Part shown: positions 27,856 through 37,137 of the stretch, piece after piece
Layout of the letters: every line of letters starts with the position of its first letter
How positions within the stretch are numbered: position 1 is the first letter of the stretch
Source of the DNA: Saprospiraceae bacterium
GTDB lineage: Bacteria; Bacteroidota; Bacteroidia; Chitinophagales; Saprospiraceae
NCBI GenBank assembly: GCA_028284395.1
Contig: JANQRV010000349.1
Location: 1 to 43,676 of the forward strand
DNA: 43,676 nt
Direction: 5' to 3'
The notes under the pieces: model-generated
The model's database searches: none
The model's input: only the letters and a program-made list of their open reading frames with translations
What the model was told of the DNA's origin: nothing
Translations under genes and position numbers: made by a program

Positions 27856-27985
27856 GGTAATTTCGTCGGATATTTAATCCCGTAAAATTAGGTATTGAAT
27901 TTTGTACCAAATCTGATTTTTAGTCCGAAAAGAGAGCGTCTTTCGCTGCGTCAGGTGAAGCCTGCTTAACTGCAAACGATGATTA

Positions 27986-30196
27986 TTACAAGTTTAACCA
28001 GTAGGTCAGTTTTGCTACCAAAAACCGATTCTTGGCTTTAAAATCTGTCGAATAATAATTGTCGGTGTAAACCAGGTAGAAGTCAGAAACCGGTGCATAA
28101 CGCCACTGCAGCCTGGCATTGACATTGACGTTCTGGATCTGATTGTTGTACTGCACGAAAGTAGTGAGGAAAAAGTTCCTGGTAAAGGTAAAATCTATCC
28201 GGGGGCCAATTAACAGCAGGTCGGTTGGTTTTGCTGCTGCTGGGAGATCAATGTGGTTGTAGCTCAAATTTAGCGCAACGACTAAATTAGGTTGAGATCG
28301 AAAGGTGATGGTACCGGAAGTTCCCCAACGCCATCCATCAAAAAACTGCCCGAGATTTGGCATCAACATATAGCTTATGCGCTTTCGACGATCAGAAGAC
28401 AGCAAGCCAGTAAGGAAAATGTAGTTGTAATCTGTATCAGCTGCCAACTCTACATCCCCCACTCTGGTAGGATCGAAATCGTTCAGTAGGTAGGTATACT
28501 GATGTACGATGCCGATACGGCCACGTGCGGTACTGCGGGCGTCGTAATCGAAAAATAGATTTATTCTGTGGTCGGTTCTTCCCTGACCAGGGGTAAACAA
28601 TACCAGCGCATCGAGACCTGGGCCATAGGTATTCAATATTCCTTTGTCCGGATAAAAGTAATATTGAAGGACTGGGTTGATATTGAAAAAATTGGTACGA
28701 GGAACAAATCCAACTTGAGCGTCAAATCCTGCGCCCACCCATTGATGTGCCCATTGGGCTCTAAACTTTCTTGTTTGCTTTTGAATAAGTAGTCCATGGG
28801 CAAAAGGCTCTTTTTTGTCTTCAAAACTAAAGGAGCGATGCAGGAATGTCTTGCCCGTTAGCGTATTGTCTTTTGAAGCGAGGTTGTAGTCGATCCCGAC
28901 GACCCGATTGAAGGGATCTACTTGCTCGTTGCCCTCAAAATCTTCGAATGTTTCCTTATTCACGAAAATCATACCGACATTCGATCGAGCCGAGACCTTG
29001 CGTTGTATCGCGCCTACTAAGTAATTGAAGCTAGGTAAGTCATTAGATTCGTCCTTTGCTGCTTGCATGTTTAGAAGCCCTATTCTCCATTGGTTGTTCA
29101 ATTTACCACTGAGCCGAGCACCAAAAAGGATCTGGTTTTGAATGTTTTGTTGGAGTGTGGTATCAAAGGCAATACCGATTCGTCGAGAAAAAAATGGATT
29201 GATCATCGGATCCCCGAAGCGTCCGAATAAATCGGCATTTTCAAGAAAGAACTGTCGCCTCTCCGGAAAGAAGATCTCGAAGCGATCTAAGTTGGTGACT
29301 TGTTGATCGACTTCGACTTGTGAAAAATCCGGATTGATGGTCAGGTCGAGGTTGAGCCCCGAAGTAATACCGATCTTTGCATCGCCGCCGATGTTAAGAT
29401 TGTATTCCGCATCCGTTCTTTCCGGATCGAACTCCTGCAGGTACCCCCCAGATGTATAGGGTATCAAAGAGATATTCGAACCGGGAGCAGGGGGAGGTTC
29501 TTCCCAATGCATGGTCCCCATGTACCCCAAATCCATGGGGAACTGATTACGTGGAATGCGAATCCAGGTAGAAGTACAATTCGATTGAGTATCGAAGCGA
29601 TAAGCGTTGAATCGCCACTTGCTCACCCCCTCGTTGTAACGGATGGAAGAAAATGGAATGGCCAATTCACATGTCCAGAAACCTTCTTCGATCTTGGAGA
29701 CTCCTTCCCACTTATTGTCCCAGGAACTATCCCAATCGGTGCTCGGGTTCCGCCCACCATTTGAGATTAAAGCTTCCCGTTTGACTCCAAATGGGTTGAT
29801 ACCGAACACAAAGGCATTATTTTGTTCGTTGAAGGGATCAAAAAGGAAGGTGATGTTGTCGTTGCCGCCAGCCCGGAAATCCCGGCGTAAACTTGGTGTA
29901 ATGTATTTTTCTCCACCTGAGAAACATTTTGCTGCAATATATAGGTGGTTTTCGTCATAAGTCATGTATATTTCGGTCTGGTACTCTGCCTGCGTTGTGT
30001 CCACCGGAAAAAGCGACCAAAAGTTCTGTGCATGCTGTCCTTCAGACCATGCACTTTCGGAGATCTCACCATCCAAAACGATTTTGGCACTGGCTTTTTT
30101 GATGTGGATTGGATTCTGGGGATACTGATTTTGCCCAAGTAGGCTAGACAGACAAAAAAGAGAAATCAAATTGGTTAGTAGATAGGTCTTGCTCAT
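27986..30196 (-). CDS. DUF5916 outer-membrane protein with CBM9-like domain, paralogue 2
   Basis: The product is about 736 residues from ATG 30196, which gives a clean signal peptide (TYLLTNLISLFCLSSLLGQ); the frame itself extends to a TTG at 30238. It has the same architecture as the following paralogue: CBM9-like domain, the conserved NPDFSQVEVDQQVTNLDRFE and FFPERRQFFLENADLF blocks, and a C-terminal beta barrel ending in AKLTYWLNL. Compared with the other copy it has an insert after FFSRRIGIAFDTT in the first barrel strands. The two genes are 130 bp apart, so they may share a transcript or have separate starts. A secreted esterase lipoprotein lies divergently next door, which is consistent with, but does not prove, a joint role in polymer use. 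Confidence 0.9.
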   Translation of the reverse strand: MSKTYLLTNLISLFCLSSLLGQNQYPQNPIHIKKASAKIVLDGEISESAWSEGQHAQNFWSLFPVDTTQAEYQTEIYMTYDENHLYIAAKCFSGGEKYITPSLRRDFRAGGNDNITFLFDPFNEQNNAFVFGINPFGVKREALISNGGRNPSTDWDSSWDNKWEGVSKIEEGFWTCELAIPFSSIRYNEGVSKWRFNAYRFDTQSNCTSTWIRIPRNQFPMDLGYMGTMHWEEPPPAPGSNISLIPYTSGGYLQEFDPERTDAEYNLNIGGDAKIGITSGLNLDLTINPDFSQVEVDQQVTNLDRFEIFFPERRQFFLENADLFGRFGDPMINPFFSRRIGIAFDTTLQQNIQNQILFGARLSGKLNNQWRIGLLNMQAAKDESNDLPSFNYLVGAIQRKVSARSNVGMIFVNKETFEDFEGNEQVDPFNRVVGIDYNLASKDNTLTGKTFLHRSFSFEDKKEPFAHGLLIQKQTRKFRAQWAHQWVGAGFDAQVGFVPRTNFFNINPVLQYYFYPDKGILNTYGPGLDALVLFTPGQGRTDHRINLFFDYDARSTARGRIGIVHQYTYLLNDFDPTRVGDVELAADTDYNYIFLTGLLSSDRRKRISYMLMPNLGQFFDGWRWGTSGTITFRSQPNLVVALNLSYNHIDLPAAAKPTDLLLIGPRIDFTFTRNFFLTTFVQYNNQIQNVNVNARLQWRYAPVSDFYLVYTDNYYSTDFKAKNRFLVAKLTYWLNL

Positions 30197-30308
30197 TTTT
30201 CGATTGGTAAAGTTGACCGAGATGGAAAATTTGGCCAAAAATATATTTTTTCGCCAAGAGTAGACTTTAGAGCTTATTCAAAATGATTTGATTTAACACA
30301 ATTCAATC

Positions 30309-32069
30309 ATGAAAACGATGAATAAACCATTTACCCGCTCACTGGTACTCATTCTTGTGGTGACTGTTACTGCCCTTGGTTGCGATACGATCGACCAAGA
30401 TAGTTTTGACGAGGGGAGCCCTACTTTTTCTATCACCTTTGAAGGTGAATCCGGAGACGAAGTTTTCGATGGGAGGTTACTGTTGATGATGTCTACGGAT
30501 ACGACGAACGAGCCTCGTTTTCAAATTATTGACGGACCAAAAACTCAATTGGTATTTGGAATAGATGTAGAAAATTGGGAATCCGGCACAGCGCGAACCA
30601 TCGATGCTAGTGCCTTTGGGTACCCGTTTACTTCCCTGGCTGAAGTTTCGAGAGGGGAATATCAAGTACAAGCTTTACTGCATAAGTATGAGACGTTTGA
30701 AAGAGGAGATGGTCATACGGTGAAAATGCCGATGGATCGGGGAGAAGGCCAACAGTGGAATCGAGCTCCCGGCAATTTAATGAGTACGCCTAAAACCATT
30801 CAATTTAATCCTCGGTCGGGCAAAGTGATTTCCATTTCCTTAGATCAGGAAATACCGCCAATAGACCCACCCGAGGATACGAAATACATAAAGCACGTCC
30901 GCATGAGAAGCGATTTGCTATCCAACTTCTGGGGGCGAGATATGTATTTAGGAGCCCATGTATTGTTGCCAGAGGGCTTCGAGGAGAATCCCGATGTGAA
31001 ATACCCTTTGGCAATCATGCATGGTCATTTTCCAAAAGATTTTGGAGGCTTCCGGACCGAACCGCCAGACACGACCTTACCTTGTCAGTACAGTGCCCGA
31101 TTTGATGTAGACTGTTACAATCGGATCGTACAACAAGAGGCCTACGACTTTTACAAAACCTGGACCGGACCGGATTTTCCGAGGGTGATAGCTATTGTCA
31201 TTCAGCACGCTAACCCCTTTTATGATGACTCGTACGCGGTCAATTCTGCTAATCTTGGCCCCTATGGAAATGCCATTACCTACGAATTGATACCTCATAT
31301 CGAACAGAAATTTCGGGGAATTAGCGAAGGTTGGGCCCGTTTCACTTACGGCGGGTCGACAGGTGGTTGGGAAGCACTGGCAGTGCAGGCATTTTATCCG
31401 GATGAATACAATGGCTGTTATGCTGCTTGCCCGGACCCCATCGATTTTCGAGCTTTCTGCTTGGTGGACATCTACAAAGATCGCAATGCTTATTATGTCG
31501 ATAGCAGATTTAAGAGAACACCCCGTCCCGGACGCCGGGACTATCTCGGTCATGTTTCAGCTACTTTGAAGGAGATGAATCAGCGAGAATTGGCAATTGG
31601 AACCAGGGGGCGTTCTGGTCAGCAATGGGATATTTGGGAGGCCGTTTACTCACCGGTAGGAGAGGATGGGTACCCCCAAAGGATCTGGGATAAAGAGACG
31701 GGAGTGATCGACCGGGAAGTAGCTAAATACTGGCGGGAGAATTACGATCTTGCTTACATGCTCAAAAGAGATTGGAAAAACATCGGGGAAAAACTGAAAG
31801 GGAAAATCCACATTTACTGCGGTGACATGGACAACTATTATCTCAACAACGCTGTTTATCTCATGGAAGAGATTCTAGAGGCGACGGATCCTCATTATGA
31901 TGGAGAGGTAGATTACGGCGATCGAGCAGAGCACTGTTGGAATGGTGATCATGAAAATCCGAATCATATTTCGCGTCTGCGCTACCATCGAATGTTCATA
32001 CCCAAATGGGCAGAGGAAGTCAAAAACCGGGCTCCGAAAGGCGCCGACCTTGAATCCTGGCGATATTGA
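30309..32069 (+). CDS. Lipoprotein esterase of the alpha/beta-hydrolase fold (enterochelin-esterase-like)
   Basis: The 586-residue product has a lipoprotein-type leader ending TVTALGC, followed by acidic residues (DTIDQDSFDE), as in surface-exposed Bacteroidota lipoproteins. An N-terminal beta domain (about 40-200) precedes a putative-esterase domain. The nucleophile elbow is YGGSTGGWEAL with Ser350. A likely catalytic His542 lies in AEHCWNGDHEN, and an Asp in IYCGDMDNYYL is a candidate third member. The closest family types are Esterase_D/enterochelin-esterase-like hydrolases; the true ester is unknown. An ATG three codons further in could also start the protein. It is transcribed away from the DUF5916 pair, and moaA follows after 58 bp, although a shared transcript is unlikely in function. 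Confidence 0.88.
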   Translation: MKTMNKPFTRSLVLILVVTVTALGCDTIDQDSFDEGSPTFSITFEGESGDEVFDGRLLLMMSTDTTNEPRFQIIDGPKTQLVFGIDVENWESGTARTIDASAFGYPFTSLAEVSRGEYQVQALLHKYETFERGDGHTVKMPMDRGEGQQWNRAPGNLMSTPKTIQFNPRSGKVISISLDQEIPPIDPPEDTKYIKHVRMRSDLLSNFWGRDMYLGAHVLLPEGFEENPDVKYPLAIMHGHFPKDFGGFRTEPPDTTLPCQYSARFDVDCYNRIVQQEAYDFYKTWTGPDFPRVIAIVIQHANPFYDDSYAVNSANLGPYGNAITYELIPHIEQKFRGISEGWARFTYGGSTGGWEALAVQAFYPDEYNGCYAACPDPIDFRAFCLVDIYKDRNAYYVDSRFKRTPRPGRRDYLGHVSATLKEMNQRELAIGTRGRSGQQWDIWEAVYSPVGEDGYPQRIWDKETGVIDREVAKYWRENYDLAYMLKRDWKNIGEKLKGKIHIYCGDMDNYYLNNAVYLMEEILEATDPHYDGEVDYGDRAEHCWNGDHENPNHISRLRYHRMFIPKWAEEVKNRAPKGADLESWRY

Positions 32070-32127
32070 GAACATGTTTTTATTTAGCACTAAATTTTAA
32101 CGGCTTCTTTGAGTATAATCGAAGTTT

Positions 32128-33126
32128 ATGGACGGCAAACTTTACGACAACCACGGAAGAGTCATCAATTATGTACGGTTGGCGATCACCGATCGGTGTA
32201 ATTTGCGTTGTTTCTATTGTATGCCCGAGGAAGGTATCACGTATATGCCCCGTAAGGAACTTCTTACCTACGAAGAAATGGAGCGCATGCTTACGATCCT
32301 TGCCGCAATGGGAATTCGAAAGGTGCGATTGACCGGGGGGGAACCTTTCCTGCGTAAAAATGTGATGGAATTCATAACTCGGTTGGTAGCAATTGATGGC
32401 ATCGAAACGGTAAACATTACTACCAATGGTACTCTGACGATGCAACATCTGCCCGACCTCAAAAAGTTAGGGATAAAAACCATCAACCTTAGCCTCGATA
32501 CCATTGATAAAGAGCGATTCTATCACATTACCCGTCGCGATGAATTAGAGAAAGTAATGGATACTTTCCATTCTTTGCTGGATCATGGTTTCAATACTAA
32601 AATCAATGCTGTGGTCATGGAGGGTAAGAATACGGAAGACATTATTCCAATGGCCTTGCTTACCAAAGACCATCCGGTTGGAGTGCGCTTCATTGAAGAA
32701 ATGCCCTTCAATGGGGCAGGAAGTAATTATCCCGTCCTGAATTGGAATCATCATCGGATTTTGGAAGAACTCAAGGCGCATTTTCCCGATATCCAAAAAA
32801 TCCCCGATCCGCCAAATTCTACCAGTTTTAACTATCAGGTCCCCGGACATCAGGGTACAATTGGAATTATTGCTGCTTATAGCCGAACTTTCTGTGGGAC
32901 TTGCAATCGGTTGCGCATTACGCCGCAGGGTGTTTTAAAGACCTGTCTCTACGATGATGGGGTCTTTAATGTGAGGGATATCCTACGCTCCGGTGCGACC
33001 GACGAACAGCTGCGTACGACCTTTCTGGAAGCAATAGGAAACCGAGCGGCCAATGGTTTTGAAGCGGAACAGAAACGCCGGTTCAATGCACCGGTTTCGG
33101 AGTCGATGTCGACCATTGGCGGTTAG
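32128..33126 (+). CDS. moaA: GTP 3',8-cyclase, first step of molybdenum cofactor synthesis
   Basis: The 332-residue radical-SAM enzyme has the N-terminal cluster motif CNLRCFYC (Cys24, Cys28, Cys31). The second [4Fe-4S] cluster motif sits in RTFCGTCNRLRITPQG with a third Cys in LKTCLYDDG. The protein ends in Gly-Gly (STIGG), the C-terminal tail required in MoaA. Other landmarks are VRLTGGEPFLRKN and INLSLDTID. With MoaC it turns GTP into cyclic pyranopterin monophosphate. moeA follows 9 bp later, so the two are an operon. moaC and mobA lie 2.3 kb on; moaD and moaE are not in the window. Confidence 0.97.
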   Translation: MDGKLYDNHGRVINYVRLAITDRCNLRCFYCMPEEGITYMPRKELLTYEEMERMLTILAAMGIRKVRLTGGEPFLRKNVMEFITRLVAIDGIETVNITTNGTLTMQHLPDLKKLGIKTINLSLDTIDKERFYHITRRDELEKVMDTFHSLLDHGFNTKINAVVMEGKNTEDIIPMALLTKDHPVGVRFIEEMPFNGAGSNYPVLNWNHHRILEELKAHFPDIQKIPDPPNSTSFNYQVPGHQGTIGIIAAYSRTFCGTCNRLRITPQGVLKTCLYDDGVFNVRDILRSGATDEQLRTTFLEAIGNRAANGFEAEQKRRFNAPVSESMSTIGG

Positions 33127-33135
33127 TCACCCAAA

Positions 33136-34341
33136 ATGAATGAATCAATGATCACTGTTCAAGAAGCAACCCGGATCGTACTCGATAATACCCAGGATTT
33201 TGGGGTGTCTACAGTTCCTTTACAACGAGCCAACGGCCGGGTATTGAAGGAAGAGTTGATAGCCGATCGAGATTTTCCACCCTTTAATCGGGTGACAATG
33301 GACGGAATTGCCATTGCCTTTGATGCCTTTGAAGCAGGCATAAGAGCCTTCAAAATTCAGGGATTGCAGTCAGCAGGAAGTCCTCAGCAGACCCTAGGAA
33401 AGATCAATCAATGTATAGAAGCCATGACCGGTGCCATGTTGCCGGTAAACACCGATACGGTCATTCGTTATGAAGACCTTGAAATTAAAGATGGTGTGGC
33501 GCATGTTATCATTGAGGAAATCCGTCGCCGACAAAACGTGCATCGAAAAGGTTTTGATCGAAAGGCCAATAGTGTCCTTTTAAAAGGCAATCGGCTTATA
33601 GCAGCTCCGGAGATCGGAGTGGCAGCAACGATTGGCAAACACGACATCAAAGTAGCTAATTTGCCGAAAGTGGTCATCGTATCCACCGGCGATGAGTTGG
33701 TAGGGGTTGATCAGAAGCCATTGCCATATCAAATTCGTTCGAGTAACGTCCATAAGATTAGTTCGGTTCTGGAGCGTTGGAAAATCGATGCAGATCTTTT
33801 GCACATCGTTGACGATCCCGAGGCCACGGAAGCAAGGCTGGCGGATTGCCTGGAAGCGTACGATGTCATCATACTAAGCGGCGGTGTCTCAAAGGGCAAA
33901 CTCGATTATGTGCCCACGGCATTGAAAAACCTTGGAGCCATTCAGCTTTTTCATCGGGTTCGGCAAAGACCGGGCAAACCATTTTGGTTTGGGAAAGTAG
34001 TCGATAAGTCCACCATTTTTGCGCTACCGGGAAACCCCGTTTCCTCTTTCATGTGTCTGAATCGATACTTTCTGCCCTGGCTTAGAAAATCTTTGGGATT
34101 GGAAGCGTTTGCTACACCGTTCGCAGCTTTGACTGCCGACATTGACTTTAAGCCAGACTTGACCTATTTCGCACAGGTGAAGGTGACCAGCAATGCTGAG
34201 GGTAAATTAACGGCACACCCGGTAGAGGGGCACGGTTCAGGGGATCTGGCCAATCTGGTCGATGCCAATGCTTTCATGGAGTTACCCCGAGGCAAAAATC
34301 GCTACGCGCAGGGCGAAGTTTTTTCCATCATGTATTACTGA
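33136..34341 (+). CDS. moeA: Molybdopterin molybdenumtransferase
   Basis: This 401-residue protein has the standard MoeA domains. The first part contains DRDFPPFNRVTMDGIAIAFD (a variant of the family's DRDxPPFdrSxMDGyA). The MoaB/Mog-like domain has the blocks VSTGDELVG, YDVIILSGGVSKGKLDYV and RVRQRPGKPFWFG, and the catalytic loop ALPGNPVSSFMCLN. A C-terminal beta domain closes the protein. MoeA inserts molybdate into adenylated molybdopterin. It is co-transcribed with moaA (9 bp gap). Its last 7 bp overlap the stop region of the convergent transglutaminase gene, so no terminator separates them. Confidence 0.96.
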   Translation: MNESMITVQEATRIVLDNTQDFGVSTVPLQRANGRVLKEELIADRDFPPFNRVTMDGIAIAFDAFEAGIRAFKIQGLQSAGSPQQTLGKINQCIEAMTGAMLPVNTDTVIRYEDLEIKDGVAHVIIEEIRRRQNVHRKGFDRKANSVLLKGNRLIAAPEIGVAATIGKHDIKVANLPKVVIVSTGDELVGVDQKPLPYQIRSSNVHKISSVLERWKIDADLLHIVDDPEATEARLADCLEAYDVIILSGGVSKGKLDYVPTALKNLGAIQLFHRVRQRPGKPFWFGKVVDKSTIFALPGNPVSSFMCLNRYFLPWLRKSLGLEAFATPFAALTADIDFKPDLTYFAQVKVTSNAEGKLTAHPVEGHGSGDLANLVDANAFMELPRGKNRYAQGEVFSIMYY

Positions 34342-35318
34342 ACCCTGTATTCTATCACCGGTTGGAAACTGCTTCGGCTTTTTTGAACCATAACAATGAT
34401 GTTTTTTCGCCCTTTAAGCTGAATAGAGGTCCGATACTTGACTCCTGATTTGGAAAATCCGGACTGTATCATTTTGCCACCCTGGATCACTATTAATTTC
34501 CGTTCGTCCAAAGTTCCGTCGCTTAATTCCAATTCGATGTCAACTGTTTTACTGTCTATGATTCCTTGGGTGGGAAGCACTGATTTGGCGGTGATATCCC
34601 AATACGAAGGATAAAAGCAAGGTTGATTCGCATATTCTTTTTCGCTTAAGGGCTGGTCTAGTAGTTGCCATTTTTCTTCCTCCGGAAAATGGGTTTTGAT
34701 CATGTCTGATGGTGCCATCAGAAAAAACTCATCACGGAATTGCTTCTTGAAACTGGTTACTTCAGCGTTGACAAAGCCACTACCCCAGGTAGCATCCAGC
34801 AAATGCCATTGTCCGTCAATAGAAAAAGCATTCCAGGTATGATTGGATGTTTCTGGCCTTTGACCGATCATTCTAGCCCCCGACGGGACATAACCCTTGA
34901 TCGTAATTGATTCGATTCCGGCAGCTTCACACATCGTATTGAAAAGAAATGCATAGTCCTGGCAGACTCCTCGTCGATGTTTTAGGGTGCGTTCCAGGTT
35001 CTTTTGGTCGATGGCGGCCAGTTGTTTTTGTAAATCTTCTTCTGAGGTATAACGCACGCGAAAGGATCCGTTCTGTTGATGGAACTTACGGCAGTCATAG
35101 GCAATGTTCTCCGTGATCCAAACGTAGATGGCCCGAACTTTTGAGAGGTCATCGGTTAATCCTGCTACCAATACCTTATTTGTGAATTGTTCAATGGATG
35201 CGTTTCCCGGTTCAACCGAGCGGGCATGCTCATCCACGGTCTCATATTTTTCCGGGATCTGACCTTTTAGGGATAAACTCGAGAAAAACAAAAACAGTAG
35301 AAGGGTAGAGATTTTCAT
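34335..35318 (-). CDS. Exported transglutaminase-like cysteine protease-fold protein
   Basis: The 327-residue product has a signal peptide (STLLLFLFFSSLSLKG) and a transglutaminase-like core. The catalytic triad is intact: Cys119 in HRRGVCQDYAFLF, His160 in NHTWNAFSIDG and Asp175 in WHLLDATWGSG. The C-terminal 130 residues form a beta-type domain. In bacteria most such proteins are peptidases or peptide-bond transferases in the envelope; the substrate is unknown. It lies inside the molybdenum cofactor cluster but on the opposite strand, overlapping the moeA end by 7 bp. Nothing ties it functionally to molybdenum. Its 5' region is shared with moaC across 95 bp. Confidence 0.88.
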   Translation of the reverse strand: MKISTLLLFLFFSSLSLKGQIPEKYETVDEHARSVEPGNASIEQFTNKVLVAGLTDDLSKVRAIYVWITENIAYDCRKFHQQNGSFRVRYTSEEDLQKQLAAIDQKNLERTLKHRRGVCQDYAFLFNTMCEAAGIESITIKGYVPSGARMIGQRPETSNHTWNAFSIDGQWHLLDATWGSGFVNAEVTSFKKQFRDEFFLMAPSDMIKTHFPEEEKWQLLDQPLSEKEYANQPCFYPSYWDITAKSVLPTQGIIDSKTVDIELELSDGTLDERKLIVIQGGKMIQSGFSKSGVKYRTSIQLKGRKNIIVMVQKSRSSFQPVIEYRVQ

Positions 35319-35345
35319 GATCGGCTATTAATTTTGACGGATAGT

Positions 35346-35375
35346 TTTGAATTGAACAATTGGATTTTATGTTTG
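35346..35375 (+). promoter_or_regulatory. Candidate Bacteroidota promoter for moaC
   Basis: A TTTG at 35346-35349 and TATGTTTG at 35368-35375 match the Bacteroidota -33 (TTTG) and -7 (TAnnTTTG) boxes with 18 bp between them. Transcription would start near 35382, giving a leader of about 30 nt before the moaC ATG at 35414. Confidence 0.55.
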
Positions 35376-35413
35376 TACACTAAACATACTTACTTCCTAA
35401 ACACACCATTTTA

Positions 35414-35899
35414 ATGAAAGATCAATTTACCCATTTAGATGCCGACGGCAATCCTTCAATGGTCAATGTCGGTGCGAAAAGGGTTACCTATAGAACGGCG
35501 AAGGCAAGGTCTATTGTGGACGTGGGGCCGGAAATTTTGGAATTGCTGACGGGGAATGAAATTCAAACCAAGAAAGGCCCCGTATTCCAGACTGCGATTA
35601 TTGCAGGGGTAATGGCAGCAAAAAAGACCGGAGAATTAATTCCACTGTGCCATCCCCTGGGCCTTGACAACTGTCAGATAGATATTCAGGTGAATGCGGA
35701 TCAACTAATTGTGATCGATTGTACAGCAAGCCTGACGGCAAAAACCGGTGTAGAAATGGAAGCATTGACCGGTGCAACGATAGCGGCATTGACGATCTAT
35801 GATATGTGTAAGGCGTTGTCTCATGACATCATCATCAGAGAAACGAAACTTATGGAGAAAACCGGAGGAAAAAGAGATTTCAAGCGGGAAAAACAATAG
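35414..35899 (+). CDS. moaC: Cyclic pyranopterin monophosphate synthase
   Basis: This 161-residue protein has the family landmarks MVNVGAKRVTYRTAKARSIV, AKKTGELIPLCHPLGLDNC and the active-site helix EMEALTGATIAALTIYDMCKAL. It completes, with MoaA, the conversion of GTP to cyclic pyranopterin monophosphate. The length and domain are complete. mobA starts 3 bp after its stop, so the two form an operon from the promoter at 35346-35375. It is separated from moaA-moeA by the oppositely oriented transglutaminase gene. Confidence 0.97.
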   Translation: MKDQFTHLDADGNPSMVNVGAKRVTYRTAKARSIVDVGPEILELLTGNEIQTKKGPVFQTAIIAGVMAAKKTGELIPLCHPLGLDNCQIDIQVNADQLIVIDCTASLTAKTGVEMEALTGATIAALTIYDMCKALSHDIIIRETKLMEKTGGKRDFKREKQ

Positions 35900-35902
35900 C
35901 GT

Positions 35903-37075
35903 ATGGAAAAAAGCAATGGACATCAGAAACACGCTAATCTGGTCAGACCAAATTTCGGACAGTTCGGGAGGCAGGAATGGGCGATCCTTGGCACACCCTG
36001 CGGAACCATCCAGGCCCTATCGGCAAAATTGGTAGCACGCTTATCTCGTCATTGTAAAGTAGCATACGTGGATGCCGATCATCAATCGGCTGATCAAAGT
36101 TCTGTTCCGGCCGGCATGTTAGCCAATGGCGCCACTTTTGAGTATACGGATAAGATCCATTTTCATCGCTTCGATTCCAACGCCCAATTGGATGCTTATC
36201 AATTTCGATCCTTGTTTAATGAGCAGGATGTAGTTTTGGTAAATGGCAATCATTTTAAGGCAAAACAACAAATCGTTGTCATCGACCCTAAGAAGAGAGC
36301 GTCCTTACACCGAAAACTGGATCGACTTTCGAATGTCGCGATGATCCTTACCACGGAAGGGGAGCAAGAGATCTATCCATTTTTGAAAGATCACCTGGGA
36401 GTTTCTCTCCATTCGATCCCGGTCTTTCAAATTGATGATGTCAAGGCGATCAGCGACCGTCTCCTGCATGATTACCGAGGGTCCATACTCCCCTTAAAGG
36501 GGTTGGTCTTAGCGGGTGGACGAAGCCAGCGAATGGGAGAAGATAAAGGAGCAATTGCTTATCATGGCAAACCCCAAAGAGTATACGCTGCAGACCTATT
36601 GCAGCAATTTTGCGCTGATGTTTACATTTCCTGTCGACCGGATCAGGTTGGCACGATGCAATCCGATTATCCATTATTACCGGACAAATTAATTGGTCTA
36701 GGCCCTTTTGGTGCCATTGCGACTGCCTTTCAGGCCTTTCCAAACCATGCTTGGTTGGTAGTAGCTTGTGATTTACCACTTCTGAATAAGCAAACACTCA
36801 ACCAATTGGTCGGAGCCAGAAATACCAGCGCTATTGCCACGGCCTTCCAGAGTCCTTCCAACGAATTCCCGGAACCGTTGATTACCATTTGGGAACCCAA
36901 AAGTTATTCCGTTCTGTTGCAGTTCCTTGCAATGGGCTATTCCTGTCCGCGAAAAGTATTGATCAACTCCGAAATCGAATTGATCCAGGCTTCCGATCCG
37001 GCAGCCCTCACCAATGTGAATGTACCCACTGAGAAGGCGGCAATTTTACAGCAAATTACTACGGGTAAAAAATAG
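35903..37075 (+). CDS. mobA: Fusion of degenerate MobB-like domain and MobA guanylyltransferase
   Basis: The C-terminal half (about residues 195-390) is a MobA-type nucleotidyltransferase. It contains LVLAGGRSQRMGEDKGAI (202-219 region), the GLGPFGAIATAF block and the metal-binding VACDLPLL. It attaches GMP to molybdenum cofactor. The first 195 residues resemble MobB in order and predicted fold, but where a P-loop should stand there is WAILGTPCGTIQAL, lacking the lysine of GKT. The domain is therefore unlikely to bind GTP in the usual way. It may stabilise or target the MobA part. The gene follows moaC by 3 bp. The start ATG 35903 fits the spacing. An A-rich stretch lies after the gene, but the hairpin at 37106-37137 has its T-run on the other strand. 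Confidence 0.88.
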   Translation: MEKSNGHQKHANLVRPNFGQFGRQEWAILGTPCGTIQALSAKLVARLSRHCKVAYVDADHQSADQSSVPAGMLANGATFEYTDKIHFHRFDSNAQLDAYQFRSLFNEQDVVLVNGNHFKAKQQIVVIDPKKRASLHRKLDRLSNVAMILTTEGEQEIYPFLKDHLGVSLHSIPVFQIDDVKAISDRLLHDYRGSILPLKGLVLAGGRSQRMGEDKGAIAYHGKPQRVYAADLLQQFCADVYISCRPDQVGTMQSDYPLLPDKLIGLGPFGAIATAFQAFPNHAWLVVACDLPLLNKQTLNQLVGARNTSAIATAFQSPSNEFPEPLITIWEPKSYSVLLQFLAMGYSCPRKVLINSEIELIQASDPAALTNVNVPTEKAAILQQITTGKK

Positions 37076-37098
37076 TGCTGAATGTGTTTAAGCACTGC

Positions 37099-37137
37099 AA
37101 AAAAAATGCGATTCGAGTTTTAAGATTCGAATCGCAT
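37099..37137 (-). terminator. Intrinsic terminator (minus strand)
   Basis: An 11-bp perfect stem (ATGCGATTCGA at 37106-37116 with its complement at 37127-37137, loop of 10) is followed on the minus strand by eight T residues (37106-37099). It ends leftward transcription, either from the candidate ncRNA or from the grpE-dnaJ-gldH operon. Confidence 0.85.

Noticed and set aside
37106..37137. tRNA T-arm-like sequence GATTCGAATC
   Set aside because: It is part of the terminator stem; no acceptor, D or anticodon arms can be formed around it.
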